Source: Bacteroidota bacterium (GTDB taxonomy: Bacteria; Bacteroidota; Bacteroidia; Chitinophagales; Chitinophagaceae). From it: a stretch of 64,000 bases of DNA. Position 1 is the first letter of the stretch. Every line of letters begins with the position of its first letter. This document shows positions 27,909-36,279 of this stretch, one piece after another. Both the position numbers and the translations under genes were made by a program. The stretch spans positions 372,001 through 436,000 of the forward strand of contig VGFQ01000001.1 in the NCBI GenBank assembly GCA_016868815.1, in the 5' to 3' direction. The notes below the pieces were generated by a model. It made no database searches. It was not told the DNA's origin and saw only the letters and a list, made by a program, of their open reading frames with translations.

Positions 27909-28784
27909 ATGCTGAGATCCATGACCGGCTATGGCAGGTCTGAACGCGCAGTTGGAGAAAGAACCTTTCTGGTGGAAATCCGCTCGCTCAATGGCAAGCA
28001 GTTCGAGGCACTGGTGAAGCTGCCACAGCTGATAAAGCCCTTTGAATTCGAGGTACGGCAGACATTGTCGGAAAAGCTGCAGAGGGGCAGCATCGAATGC
28101 AATGTCACCCTTAAACTCAACGGAGCAGCAAAGCCTGTGCAAATTAATACAGACCTCGCCACCTCTTACCACCGACAGCTCAGCCAGTTGTGTGAGGCAC
28201 TGGGGATGGACCGTTCCGGTATTTTGGATGCTCTGCTACGACTGCCGGAAGTAGTGGCCACCAACACAGATGCGCTGGATGCAACGGACTGGACAAGGTT
28301 TAAAGAAATCCTGGAAGAAGCCGTCTGTCAGGTAGACCTACACCGCATCAACGAAGGGGCCTCCCTCGAGCGGGATCTCCGCGAGCGCATAGCCTGCATC
28401 CGCAGACTGCAGCAAGACCTGATGCGCGTCGAACCCCAACGTCGGGAGCGTGTCCGCACTCAGATGCGAAAAGCCCTGGAAGAGAACCTGGGAGCCGAGC
28501 GGTATGATGCCAACCGCATGGAGCAGGAGTTGCTACACTACATCGAGAAGATGGACATATCAGAAGAACAGGTAAGGCTGCTGAACCACTGCGAATATTT
28601 CGAGTCGGTCATGGCAGAAGCCAGCGAGAGCAAAGGGAAGAAACTGTCATTCGTCCTGCAGGAAATCGGGCGCGAAATCAACACGACTGGATCCAAAGCC
28701 TATGATGCAGACATCCAACGGATCGTCGTCTCGATGAAAGATGAATTGGAGAAAGCCAAGGAACAAGTGCTGAATGTGCTCTAA
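27909..28784 (+). CDS. yicC: YicC-family endoribonuclease
   Basis: 291 residues, family-typical. N-terminal YicC domain opening with MLRSMTGYGRSE and EIRSLNGKQFE; C-terminal DUF1732 part with HYIEKMDISEEQ, LNHCEYF and GKKLSFVLQEIGREINTTGSKA. YicC proteins are RNA-cleaving factors. ATG at 27909. 68 bp before gldH; usually gmk follows yicC, but it does not here. Confidence 0.95.
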   Translation: MLRSMTGYGRSERAVGERTFLVEIRSLNGKQFEALVKLPQLIKPFEFEVRQTLSEKLQRGSIECNVTLKLNGAAKPVQINTDLATSYHRQLSQLCEALGMDRSGILDALLRLPEVVATNTDALDATDWTRFKEILEEAVCQVDLHRINEGASLERDLRERIACIRRLQQDLMRVEPQRRERVRTQMRKALEENLGAERYDANRMEQELLHYIEKMDISEEQVRLLNHCEYFESVMAEASESKGKKLSFVLQEIGREINTTGSKAYDADIQRIVVSMKDELEKAKEQVLNVL

Positions 28785-28852
28785 GAGGGGGCTAACCGCC
28801 TGCTGTGGCCAGCGACTGAAAGCCAACGCTTACTTTTGCAGATCACCCCGCC

Positions 28853-29323
28853 ATGAAATTGTCAAGCGCCATAGGTATATTGCTGCTGCTGACCGCAGCT
28901 TCCTGCAAGACAATTGGCATTCATGAGATGAATATACCCGTCCCTGGACACCGCTGGGCCTCGGACTTTCATCCTGAACTGTCCTTCGCAATCACAGATA
29001 CTTCCTCTTCCTATAATATCTTCTATATCCTACGCCATAGAGACGCCTATCGCTACAATAATATCTGGATAGACATCTCCAGCCGCTCGCCCGGTGACAC
29101 TGTAGAAACAATACAGCGGTTCGACCTGCCCCTGGCCAATGAAGAAGGTTGGACAGGTACCGGCATCGACGACATCTTCGAACACCGCATCCTGCTCTAC
29201 CGAGAACCTGCCAAATTCCGGAAGCCTGGAACATATCAGGTGCGACTGACACAGCTCATGCGGGAAGACCCCCTGCAGCATGTACTGAGCGTGGGTCTTC
29301 GCGTCGAAAAGTCCAAGCCCTAA
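28853..29323 (+). CDS. gldH: Gliding motility lipoprotein GldH
   Basis: 156 residues. Lipobox Ala-Ala-Ser-Cys (Cys18). The body carries the GldH pattern: HRWASDFHPELSFAI, SYNIFYILRHRDAYRYNNIWI, GWTGTGIDDIFEHRILLY and LMREDPLQHVLSVGLRVEK. GldH is needed for gliding and linked to the type IX secretion machinery in Flavobacterium. In Bacteroidota it is commonly next to ricT; here it is 10 bp ahead of a histidine kinase gene. Confidence 0.9.
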   Translation: MKLSSAIGILLLLTAASCKTIGIHEMNIPVPGHRWASDFHPELSFAITDTSSSYNIFYILRHRDAYRYNNIWIDISSRSPGDTVETIQRFDLPLANEEGWTGTGIDDIFEHRILLYREPAKFRKPGTYQVRLTQLMREDPLQHVLSVGLRVEKSKP

Positions 29324-29332
29324 AACCCCATC

Positions 29333-30301
29333 ATGGCTGCAGGAAAAAAAATATTCGGCCGCATCATAGCCGTGTACTGGCTGCTCACCGCATATATGGT
29401 GGCCGCGCTGGTATGGTGGTTCATTGAACTCATACAGCTCAATGAACAGCTACACGCCTACCGCTTCCAACAAGAGGGCAGCAAGCCTGACCTCCGCCAC
29501 AAGGCCGAAGAGGAGCGAAGGCGTAACATCGCCCAATACATTGGCGAGGGATCAATGTTTCTCCTACTCACATGGGTAGGTGCGGCCTTCGTACACCGGG
29601 CAGCCCGAAAGAAGATCCGGCTGGATGAACAACAAAGGAACTTCATGATGGCCGTGACGCATGAACTGAAGACCCCCATTGCTGTGATCCGCCTCAACCT
29701 GGAGACTGAGCAAAAGCACGCGCTGAACGAGACCCAGCGGCAAGGTCTGCTGCAAGACAACCTGCAAGAAGCAGACCGACTGGAAGACCTCTGCAACAAA
29801 ATCCTGCTGAGTTCTCAATACGATGCCGGTGGCGTAGTGATCTGCCAAGAACCCATCGACCTCTCTGCCCTTGCCCTGGAGGCCCTCGAAGAATGCATCC
29901 GCCGTCATCCAGACAGAACCTTCCAATCTAGGATTACAAAAGATATCCAAATTCAGGCAGACAGGCTGCTGATTCGACTTGCCATGAGCAACCTGCTGGA
30001 AAATGCTGTACGCTACTCCCCTGCCGACCGGCCCGTCAGCCTGGCATTGGAAGAAATATCCGGGAAGGTCCTCCTCCGCGTCCTCGATGAGGGCATCGGC
30101 ATCGCTACAGCCGACAAAGCCCTTCTCTTTCATAAATTTCAACGCCTCGGAAAAGAAGAGACGCGCCGTACCAAAGGTACTGGACTGGGACTCTACCTCA
30201 CCAGACGGATCGTGCATGACCACGGAGGAAGCATCCGGGTAGAAGATAATACCCCTCAAGGCAGCTGCTTTGTCATTCAACTACCCAGGAACAGGGCATG
30301 A
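29333..30301 (+). CDS. Sensor histidine kinase with two membrane helices
   Basis: 322 residues. Transmembrane segments at about 12-33 and 73-90 enclose a short Glu/Arg-rich periplasmic or linker loop, then a HisKA domain with His110 in THELKTP and an HATPase domain with N box NLLENAVRYSP and G boxes DEGIGIA and GTGLGLYLTRRIV. The small sensory loop suggests it senses a membrane or envelope signal. Overlaps the response regulator by 4 bp (ATGA), so the two are translationally coupled. Start ATG at 29333. Confidence 0.93.
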   Translation: MAAGKKIFGRIIAVYWLLTAYMVAALVWWFIELIQLNEQLHAYRFQQEGSKPDLRHKAEEERRRNIAQYIGEGSMFLLLTWVGAAFVHRAARKKIRLDEQQRNFMMAVTHELKTPIAVIRLNLETEQKHALNETQRQGLLQDNLQEADRLEDLCNKILLSSQYDAGGVVICQEPIDLSALALEALEECIRRHPDRTFQSRITKDIQIQADRLLIRLAMSNLLENAVRYSPADRPVSLALEEISGKVLLRVLDEGIGIATADKALLFHKFQRLGKEETRRTKGTGLGLYLTRRIVHDHGGSIRVEDNTPQGSCFVIQLPRNRA

Positions 30302-31011
30302 GCACTTCCGATAAAAAATCCGTCCTCCTCGTAGAAGATGAAGCCAGCCTGGCCTCTACCCTCCGCCTCAACCTGGAACTGGAAGGCTACGCCTTGCGCC
30401 TGGCGACAGATGGACCATCGGCCCTCCAAAAGCTAAAAGAGGAATACTTCGACGCAGTCCTACTCGATATCATGCTGCCGGAGATGGATGGGCTGGAAGT
30501 CTTGGAAGCCCTGCGCCTGCGGCATCCCAGCTTGCCCGTACTCATCCTCAGCGCCCGTGGCGATAGCCAGGACCGGATCCTAGGACTGCGAAAAGGAGCC
30601 GATGACTACCTCGCCAAACCCTTCCACTTAGAAGAACTACTGCTGCGCCTAGAGAAGCTCCTGGATAAATCCACCCAGACCAACATGATGCAGGCCCCGG
30701 AGGAAAGATGCCAGTTTGCTGGCAATGAGATCGACTTCCGAGCCCAACAGGCCAAGAACTTCCGGGGAGAATCCTTCGAGCTGAGCCTCAAAGAATCTTT
30801 GCTGCTGAGGCTGCTGACCGCTCATCCCGGCGAAGCCATCTCCCGAGAACGGATCCTGCAGTCTGTTTGGGGCTATCAGGTATACCCCACCACCCGGACC
30901 ATCGATAATTTCATCCTTTCCTTCCGTAAATATTTCGAACAAGACAGCAGCCAACCCAAACACTTCCTCTCCGTGCGCGGTGTGGGGTATCGCTTTCAGC
31001 CGCAGGGATAG
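30298..31011 (+). CDS. OmpR-type response regulator
   Basis: 237 residues. Receiver domain (about 7-120) with acidic pocket Glu13-Asp14 and phospho-acceptor Asp57 in VLLDIML; Lys near 105 in YLAKPFHLEE; winged-helix DNA-binding domain (about 135-235) with TIDNFILSFRKYFEQDSSQPKHFLSVRGVGYRF. Partner of the histidine kinase just upstream. The targets are unknown; gldH lies in the same unit. Confidence 0.95.
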   Translation: MSTSDKKSVLLVEDEASLASTLRLNLELEGYALRLATDGPSALQKLKEEYFDAVLLDIMLPEMDGLEVLEALRLRHPSLPVLILSARGDSQDRILGLRKGADDYLAKPFHLEELLLRLEKLLDKSTQTNMMQAPEERCQFAGNEIDFRAQQAKNFRGESFELSLKESLLLRLLTAHPGEAISRERILQSVWGYQVYPTTRTIDNFILSFRKYFEQDSSQPKHFLSVRGVGYRFQPQG

Positions 31012-31036
31012 CCCCAGCCGTAGACGCGTAGGCCTT

Positions 31037-31735
31037 TCACAGATCACCCAGCTGGGGCCGCATCAGAATATCTTCGACACAGGCCCTTGCCGATAGCCGC
31101 ACCGCGGCTTCTATCATCGCAGCCACATCATCCGCCTCCATCAGCCGCGCAGGATTGATGCCAAAGCCATCCCAGGAGGCTGTCAACGTGGCGCCTGGGT
31201 GCACCGCCGTCACCCGGACGCCATGAGGCTTCATCTCCTCCCTCAGATTTCGGGTGAAACCCAACAAAGCCCATTTGCTGATGCTATAAGAGCCCCCATT
31301 GTCATACGCCTTCAGGGCAGCCACCGAACAGATATTGAAAATGTGCCCAGTCCCTCGCCCGACCATCCCCGGAGCCAACATCCGCGTCAGTCGGTAGGCT
31401 GAAAAGAGATTGACGGCAAGCATCCGCTCCAAGGCGCCCTCCTCCTCTGCGAGTACATGGCCAGGCTCGAAATAGCCGGCGTTGTTGACCAGCACGTCGA
31501 CCGCTTCCGCAGCCGCTATGACCATGCGTCCGAAAGACTCGACGCCAGCCGCCTCAGATAAGTCAGCATCAAAGCTCGTGATACGACAACCGTACCGCGA
31601 CATCAGCGCCTGCTGCCATTCTAAGGTCTGACTCATGTGGCGTGAACAAAGAAAGAGATGTGCTCCTTGTGCGGCAAACCGCTCTGAAACAGCCTTGCCA
31701 ATGCCTTTACCGGCACCCGTGACGACTACTTTCAT
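31037..31735 (-). CDS. Short-chain dehydrogenase/reductase
   Basis: 232 residues. Classical SDR: Thr-Gly-Ala-Gly-Lys-Gly-Ile-Gly cofactor loop at 6-13, Asn-Asn-Ala-Gly near 85, catalytic Tyr-Ser-Ile-Ser-Lys (YxxxK) near 145-150, and HPGATLT after it. ATG at 31735 opens exactly before the first strand. Convergent with the response regulator (25 bp) and divergent from yjjG. Substrate unknown. Confidence 0.9.
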   Translation of the reverse strand: MKVVVTGAGKGIGKAVSERFAAQGAHLFLCSRHMSQTLEWQQALMSRYGCRITSFDADLSEAAGVESFGRMVIAAAEAVDVLVNNAGYFEPGHVLAEEEGALERMLAVNLFSAYRLTRMLAPGMVGRGTGHIFNICSVAALKAYDNGGSYSISKWALLGFTRNLREEMKPHGVRVTAVHPGATLTASWDGFGINPARLMEADDVAAMIEAAVRLSARACVEDILMRPQLGDL

Positions 31736-31796
31736 ACATTCAGCTTTGATATGTCTGACGCTCAAAGCTATCGTAAGTTTGACGAAACCCACATCC

Positions 31797-32504
31797 TTGC
31801 AAAGCCGTCGCTACGATCATGTGTTCTTCGACCTGGACCATACGCTCTGGGACTTTGATACCAACTCCCGCGAAACCCTCGCAGAGATCTATTCGGAAGC
31901 TGGCCTGGCAGCACTTGGAGTGGCTGACTTCCAATCGTTCCTCCAGACCTACAGCCACCACAACGTCATCCTCTGGGATCGTTTCCGGAAAGGCTTTATC
32001 TCGCGCGAAGACCTTAGATGGAAACGCATGTGGCGGACGCTGATCGAGTTTCAGATCACAGACGAACCGCTGGCCAAGAAGCTCAGTGAGCGCTACCTCG
32101 AGATCCTGCCGACCAAGCCTCACCTCTTCCAGGATACCATCTCCGTGCTGGACTATCTAAGAGATAAAGGCTACCCCCTGCACCTGATCACCAACGGATT
32201 CGAAAAAACCCAGCATGCAAAACTCAAGTATAGCGGCATTGCCCACTATTTCACCCATATCATCACCTCAGAAGCTGCCGGCATCATGAAACCGCATGCA
32301 CCCATCTTCGACTATGCCATGCAGCAGGCCGGCACCATGGCCCATCACTGCGTCATGATCGGAGATACCCTCGATGCCGACATCCTCGGTGGGAATAATG
32401 CAGGGATGGATACGATCTATTTCAACCCACAAGTGCCGGCAGACGGAGAGATCCTCCCGACCTATATCATCCAATCACTCCATGAATTGAAAGCATTGCT
32501 GTAG
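31797..32504 (+). CDS. yjjG: YjjG-family HAD nucleotidase (non-canonical pyrimidine nucleotidase)
   Basis: 235 residues from the chosen start. HAD motif I Asp-Leu-Asp-His-Thr-Leu-Trp-Asp near residue 10, motif II Ile-Thr-Asn-Gly-Phe near residue 125, Lys-Pro-His motif III near 165 and Gly-Asp-Thr-Leu-Asp-Ala-Asp motif IV. Hydrolyses pyrimidine monophosphates including damaged ones. The start is unclear: no ATG lies in frame near the conserved beginning, so TTG at 31797 (or TTG at 31779) is used; the only upstream ATG, 31635, lies deep in the divergent SDR gene. Stop at 32504 abuts the wecB remnant. Confidence 0.9.
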   Translation: MQSRRYDHVFFDLDHTLWDFDTNSRETLAEIYSEAGLAALGVADFQSFLQTYSHHNVILWDRFRKGFISREDLRWKRMWRTLIEFQITDEPLAKKLSERYLEILPTKPHLFQDTISVLDYLRDKGYPLHLITNGFEKTQHAKLKYSGIAHYFTHIITSEAAGIMKPHAPIFDYAMQQAGTMAHHCVMIGDTLDADILGGNNAGMDTIYFNPQVPADGEILPTYIIQSLHELKALL

Positions 32505-32519
32505 CCATCCCATAAGGGC

Positions 32520-32824
32520 TTGCTCTGAGGTGGTGAAAAAATGATTGGCAATACTATCGGTGACCACGCGGTTGATTTCTTCCAGCATCGACCAGTCGCC
32601 ACTCCAGATGCCTGCCTCCACATGAGCTACCTCCACCCCACATTTGCGCGCCGTGATAGTGCTGGTCATGGTGCTGATAACATCTTCTTATCCCAATGCT
32701 GACCCGCATGCACGAGCCGCACCCGAAAAGAAGGTTGGATGGGTTGTACCGCATCCAGCGCATGCATGATGGGCGTAATTTTCATGAAGTTGGGCCTTGC
32801 GCCGGCCACTATGGTGATTCTCAT
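32520..32824 (-). pseudogene. Decayed UDP-N-acetylglucosamine 2-epimerase (wecB) remnant
   Basis: The minus strand from ATG 32824 reads MRITIVAGARPNFMKI and later LVHAGQHWDKKM, the first ~45 residues of a WecB epimerase. The frame then ends. In the next frame the same family continues as DVISTMTSTITARK, VEVAHVEAGIWSGDWSM and EEINRVVTDSI...FFTTSEQA, which in intact proteins lies many residues further on. So there is an internal deletion with a frameshift, and everything after about 32520 is missing because the yjjG gene begins there. Conserved residues are changed too (Arg to Trp after Gly-Ile, Pro to Leu before Glu-Glu). Non-functional remnant. Confidence 0.85.
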
Positions 32825-32871
32825 ACAATCTATAAAAAAGGGAAGCGCACAAAGCAACCGCGAGCCCTTGG

Positions 32872-33525
32872 CTAGACCTTGGCAATGACCGTCACCCCTC
32901 CCTGCACCACCTCCCCGATCGCTACGGCCACCTGAGTGCCCGGAGGGAGGAGGAGGTCGACGCGGCTTCCGAATTTAATGAACCCCATCTCAGCGTTCTG
33001 CACGACCGACTGGCCAGGCTGCAAGCGATTCACAATCCGACGGGCCAGCGCCCCGGCTATCTGCTTAACCAATAAGGTCACCCGCTCATTGCGAATGACA
33101 ACACTGTGGCGCTCATTGTCAGTCGACGACTTAGGATCCCAGGCCACCAGATACTTCCCCGGATGGTAACGGCTATACAGTACCTCCCCATCAATCGGAT
33201 TCCGGTTGACATGTACGTTCATAGGGCTCATAAAGATCGACACCTGCACGCGCTTGTCCTGGAAATACTCCAGGTCCGTGACCTCTTCCACGACCACGAC
33301 GCGCCCATCGGCCGGTGCCACCACAGCAGTGGCATCCATCGTATGGACACGGCTCGGCACCCGAAAAAAAGAAACGATGAAAACAAAGAACCCAAGAAGA
33401 AGGCCAGTGAGGATCCAGCCTACAACAGGCAAATCAGGCAAAAAATGGAACGAGGCCCAGGAGAGAGCAGTACAGAAGACTGCGGTCAATGCGATGGTAG
33501 GATATCCTTCTCGGTGAATGGTCAT
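32872..33525 (-). CDS. psd: Phosphatidylserine decarboxylase
   Basis: 217 residues, the short Bacteroidota type. Hydrophobic N-terminus (two segments within residues 9-50), then VAPADGRVVVVEE, FMSPMNVHVNRNPIDGEV, YHPGKYLVAW and the self-cleavage site Phe-Gly-Ser-Arg-Val near residue 185, where the Ser becomes the pyruvoyl cofactor. Makes phosphatidylethanolamine at the inner membrane. ATG at 33525; the upstream frame has no homologous residues. Lies 53 bp after the M19 dipeptidase gene on the same strand. Confidence 0.95.
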   Translation of the reverse strand: MTIHREGYPTIALTAVFCTALSWASFHFLPDLPVVGWILTGLLLGFFVFIVSFFRVPSRVHTMDATAVVAPADGRVVVVEEVTDLEYFQDKRVQVSIFMSPMNVHVNRNPIDGEVLYSRYHPGKYLVAWDPKSSTDNERHSVVIRNERVTLLVKQIAGALARRIVNRLQPGQSVVQNAEMGFIKFGSRVDLLLPPGTQVAVAIGEVVQGGVTVIAKV

Positions 33526-33578
33526 GGGCCAAAGGTAATCGCTTTTCACGCGTGCCCGTGCAGGACGAAGGCAGGTGG

Positions 33579-34649
33579 TCACATCCAAGCATCCCGCAGA
33601 AAGCGGAGTGCATTGCCGTGCATCATCTGAGCGACATCTGCCTCCGCATAGCCTCGCGCCCGCAACAAGCCGGGAATGTGCTGGAGGTCTGCAATCGTGT
33701 GGACATCATAAGGGCATTGCTCACGGCCATAGCCGCCGTCGAGGTCGGAGCCGATGCATACATGCCGGGTGTTGCCTGCCAGCTGGCAGATATGGTCCAC
33801 ATGGTCTATCAACCGATTCAGCGAACATCCCATCTCAGCCGGCAGCGACACCCCTTTCTTCCAGCCGGGTACAATCATCCAGGCGTCCATCGCGGCACCG
33901 ATGATGGCCCCCCGACCGATCAGAGCCCGCAGCTGGTCGTCGCTGAACTGCCGGTCGTCTGGCACCAGGGCGCGGCAATTGTTATGGCTGGCCCAGACAG
34001 GCCCCTGGAAGCAGTTAAGGGCCTGCCAGAAAGCATCATCGCAGAGGTGAGTGGCATCGAGGATCATGCCGAGTTTGTCCATCTCCTGGAGTAGGTCCAC
34101 ACCCTGCGGGCCCATCCGGCCACTGGCGTGCGTACCATTTGCATAGCGCCCCGGCCCATAATGTGCCGGCCCCAACGCCCGCAGCCCATACGCATAGGCC
34201 CGCTCGAGATAGGAGACGTCCACCAGCGAGTCAGCCCCCTCCAGGCTAAGGATATATCCGATGGGGGCTGGCAGGCCCTGCCCTTGCAGGGCAAGGAGCG
34301 ACTCCAGCGAGGCGAGGTCGTGGACAGCCTGCATCTCTCCGGCTTCTTCCATGGCCCGGTACCAGGCCAGCTGGCCCTGTGTATGCGCCCAGGCCTGCTC
34401 CGGTGAATGCCAGCCCGGCAGCGGATTGCCAGGGGCTACATACCGCGCGATCTGAGTCGCCACCACCAATCCCACAGCACCTTCCCGCAGGGCGGGCAGC
34501 GAGACAGTGGCGCCGCCCCGCCCGGGAAGGTCACTCCGGCCCTCCTCCCTTGCGTTGATCTCCGATACCGGCAGCCGGAGGTCTCGATTCCACTCCAACG
34601 CATTCATCGATAAGTCCAAATGCAGATCAATGGTGAACATGCTAGCCAT
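33579..34649 (-). CDS. Membrane dipeptidase (peptidase M19)
   Basis: 356 residues. Metal site start Asp-Leu-His-Leu-Asp (residues 8-12), Glu in LSLEGADSL near 135, His in DATHLCDDAFW near 205, His in WASHNNCRAL and the Asp in GSDLDGGYG near 295. M19 enzymes split dipeptides, often with a D-amino acid in the second position. No signal peptide is seen, so it is probably cytoplasmic. Last gene of the GntP-RidA-PLP-M19 operon, 9 bp after the PLP enzyme gene, and well placed to release D-amino acids. Confidence 0.9.
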   Translation of the reverse strand: MASMFTIDLHLDLSMNALEWNRDLRLPVSEINAREEGRSDLPGRGGATVSLPALREGAVGLVVATQIARYVAPGNPLPGWHSPEQAWAHTQGQLAWYRAMEEAGEMQAVHDLASLESLLALQGQGLPAPIGYILSLEGADSLVDVSYLERAYAYGLRALGPAHYGPGRYANGTHASGRMGPQGVDLLQEMDKLGMILDATHLCDDAFWQALNCFQGPVWASHNNCRALVPDDRQFSDDQLRALIGRGAIIGAAMDAWMIVPGWKKGVSLPAEMGCSLNRLIDHVDHICQLAGNTRHVCIGSDLDGGYGREQCPYDVHTIADLQHIPGLLRARGYAEADVAQMMHGNALRFLRDAWM

Positions 34650-34658
34650 ATATTTTAT

Positions 34659-35780
34659 TCATATTCCGATCGTTCGGTCCCGCGCCACCACCTTCCAATG
34701 GCCCGAGAGCCGCCCATCGACAACTACCGCCATCCGCTCATACAATGCAACGGTCGGACAAATGTGGTAAGGGATCCCATAGAGCACATCGCCCGGTCGA
34801 TGCCGATGCCCTTCCGGACCCTCTGCCACCAGATGCTCCTCACTCTGTGCCACCAGCTTCAGCTCCGGTGCATCCGGGAAGACAACCCTACGGGAAAGAT
34901 CATTCTCTGCTGCGACCGACTTGTGGCCTAGGTCAATGCAGACACGTGTTGCCGTCGGCATCGACAGTACCCGGGCCACCAACACCGCCGCCGGCTCGAA
35001 GGGCTGCTCCGGGCAAAGACCGGCGTAGCAGGCATCCCAGAAGATAGAAGTGCCGGGACTACACTCGACGTCGGGGCGTGAGGCATGTATGGGAAATGTC
35101 GGCGAGCCGCCTATGATGACTGCAGGCTTTTTCCCGACAACTTCGGTTATGCGTTGCCGTAGTCCATCTAGCAGCCGGAAGCCCTCGTCGCAGGCCTCCT
35201 TTCGCTGGGCGATGTCAGACTGACGGTGGTGACCGTCGTAGGCATGCAGTCCCACTGGCTGTATGCCGGATAGTTCCCTGCAGCTGGCATAGAGCGCTAC
35301 GGCAAGATCGTCGGGTGCCATGCCACTGCGATGCATGCCGATATCGATGTCGAGGTAGACGGGCATACGCAAGCCCGAATGGGCAAAGACCTCCGAAAGG
35401 GCAAGGGCCGAACCAGCATTGTCGGTCAAACAGGAGAAACTGGTGGCAGGATAGGTCTTGGCCAAGGCTGCCAGCCGCAGTGCCTTAGGGCCATGGGGCT
35501 GATAGGCCAGCAGCACGTCGGGTGCCCCGCAGCTGCCGAGCAGCTCTGCCTCTGCGATGGTGGCGCATTTGAACTTAGCGATGCCGGCCTCCATCATCAT
35601 GCGCACCCCCTCTGCCGTCTTGTGGGTTTTGATATGCGGTCGCAGCCGGGCAGGACTACCGGCCATCAAGACCATCCGCTGTATGTTGTCAGACACCCGT
35701 TGGGGATGCACGACTAGGCATGGACTGTCCACTGCGCCCACATCCTCGATCTGATACCAGGGGGAGGCTATAGGATGCAT
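34659..35780 (-). CDS. PLP enzyme of the D-serine dehydratase / D-threonine aldolase family
   Basis: 373 residues. An alanine-racemase-like barrel with the PLP lysine in Arg-Pro-His-Ile-Lys-Thr-His-Lys near residue 55, plus a C-terminal beta domain carrying Glu-Glu-His and Pro-Tyr-His-Ile-Cys-Pro-Thr. The His-x-Cys pair equals the zinc ligands described for eukaryotic-type D-serine dehydratase; D-threonine aldolase is reported to use His-x-Asp, so the dehydratase reading is favoured. It would turn D-serine into pyruvate and ammonia via 2-aminoacrylate. ATG at 35780 is 1 bp after the ridA stop (TGAAATG), a coupled start; the open frame upstream begins with TTG. Confidence 0.85.
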   Translation of the reverse strand: MHPIASPWYQIEDVGAVDSPCLVVHPQRVSDNIQRMVLMAGSPARLRPHIKTHKTAEGVRMMMEAGIAKFKCATIAEAELLGSCGAPDVLLAYQPHGPKALRLAALAKTYPATSFSCLTDNAGSALALSEVFAHSGLRMPVYLDIDIGMHRSGMAPDDLAVALYASCRELSGIQPVGLHAYDGHHRQSDIAQRKEACDEGFRLLDGLRQRITEVVGKKPAVIIGGSPTFPIHASRPDVECSPGTSIFWDACYAGLCPEQPFEPAAVLVARVLSMPTATRVCIDLGHKSVAAENDLSRRVVFPDAPELKLVAQSEEHLVAEGPEGHRHRPGDVLYGIPYHICPTVALYERMAVVVDGRLSGHWKVVARDRTIGI

Positions 35781-35781
35781 T

Positions 35782-36246
35782 TCAATCGTTGAGCTCAAAG
35801 ATGCCCTCTATCTCGACGGCCACGCCGTCGGGGAGCGAGCCCATGCCGACAGCGCTGCGTGTTCCAATGCCATCTTCCTCGCCCCATACCTGGGCAAAGA
35901 GCTCACTGCAGCCATTGATCACATGGGGGTGCTGACCGAAGTCCGGCGTCGCATTGACCATGCCAAAGACGCGGATCACGCGCTTCACCCTGTCGAGGCT
36001 GCCAAGACCCGCCCGCAACGTCGAGAGGATGCAGAGACCCACGGTGCGGGCAGCAGCCCGGGCGGCCTCGGCATCGATGTCGTCGCCCGCACGCCCACGG
36101 ATGCGGCTGCCGTCGGGGAGGATCGGCACATGGCCAGATACATGGACATGCCTCCCGTCAATCAGGAAGGGCTTATAAATAGCCTTGGGTGACGGGATCA
36201 CCGGGAGCAGCTCACCCAAGGCTGCCAGATTTTGTTCAGGTGTCAT
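35782..36246 (-). CDS. ridA: RidA-family enamine/imine deaminase
   Basis: 154 residues of the YjgF/RidA family: FLIDGRHVHVSGHVPILPDG, RVIRVFGMVNATPDF and a C-terminal Gly-Val-Ala-Val-Glu-Ile-Glu-Gly-Ile-Phe. The Arg that binds the substrate carboxylate in RidA would lie in the SRSAVGM-like TRSAVGMGSLPDG segment. RidA hydrolyses 2-aminoacrylate, the reactive product of serine/threonine dehydratases, so its place between a permease and a dehydratase-like gene is telling. ATG at 36246; 33 bp after the permease. Confidence 0.93.
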   Translation of the reverse strand: MTPEQNLAALGELLPVIPSPKAIYKPFLIDGRHVHVSGHVPILPDGSRIRGRAGDDIDAEAARAAARTVGLCILSTLRAGLGSLDRVKRVIRVFGMVNATPDFGQHPHVINGCSELFAQVWGEEDGIGTRSAVGMGSLPDGVAVEIEGIFELND

Positions 36247-36279
36247 ATCGGTTGGAACATTTTATTTGTCAAGGGTGCT

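Noticed and set aside
31635-31796. ATG at 31635 as yjjG start
   Set aside because: Would run 162 bp through the divergent SDR gene and add residues unlike the family.
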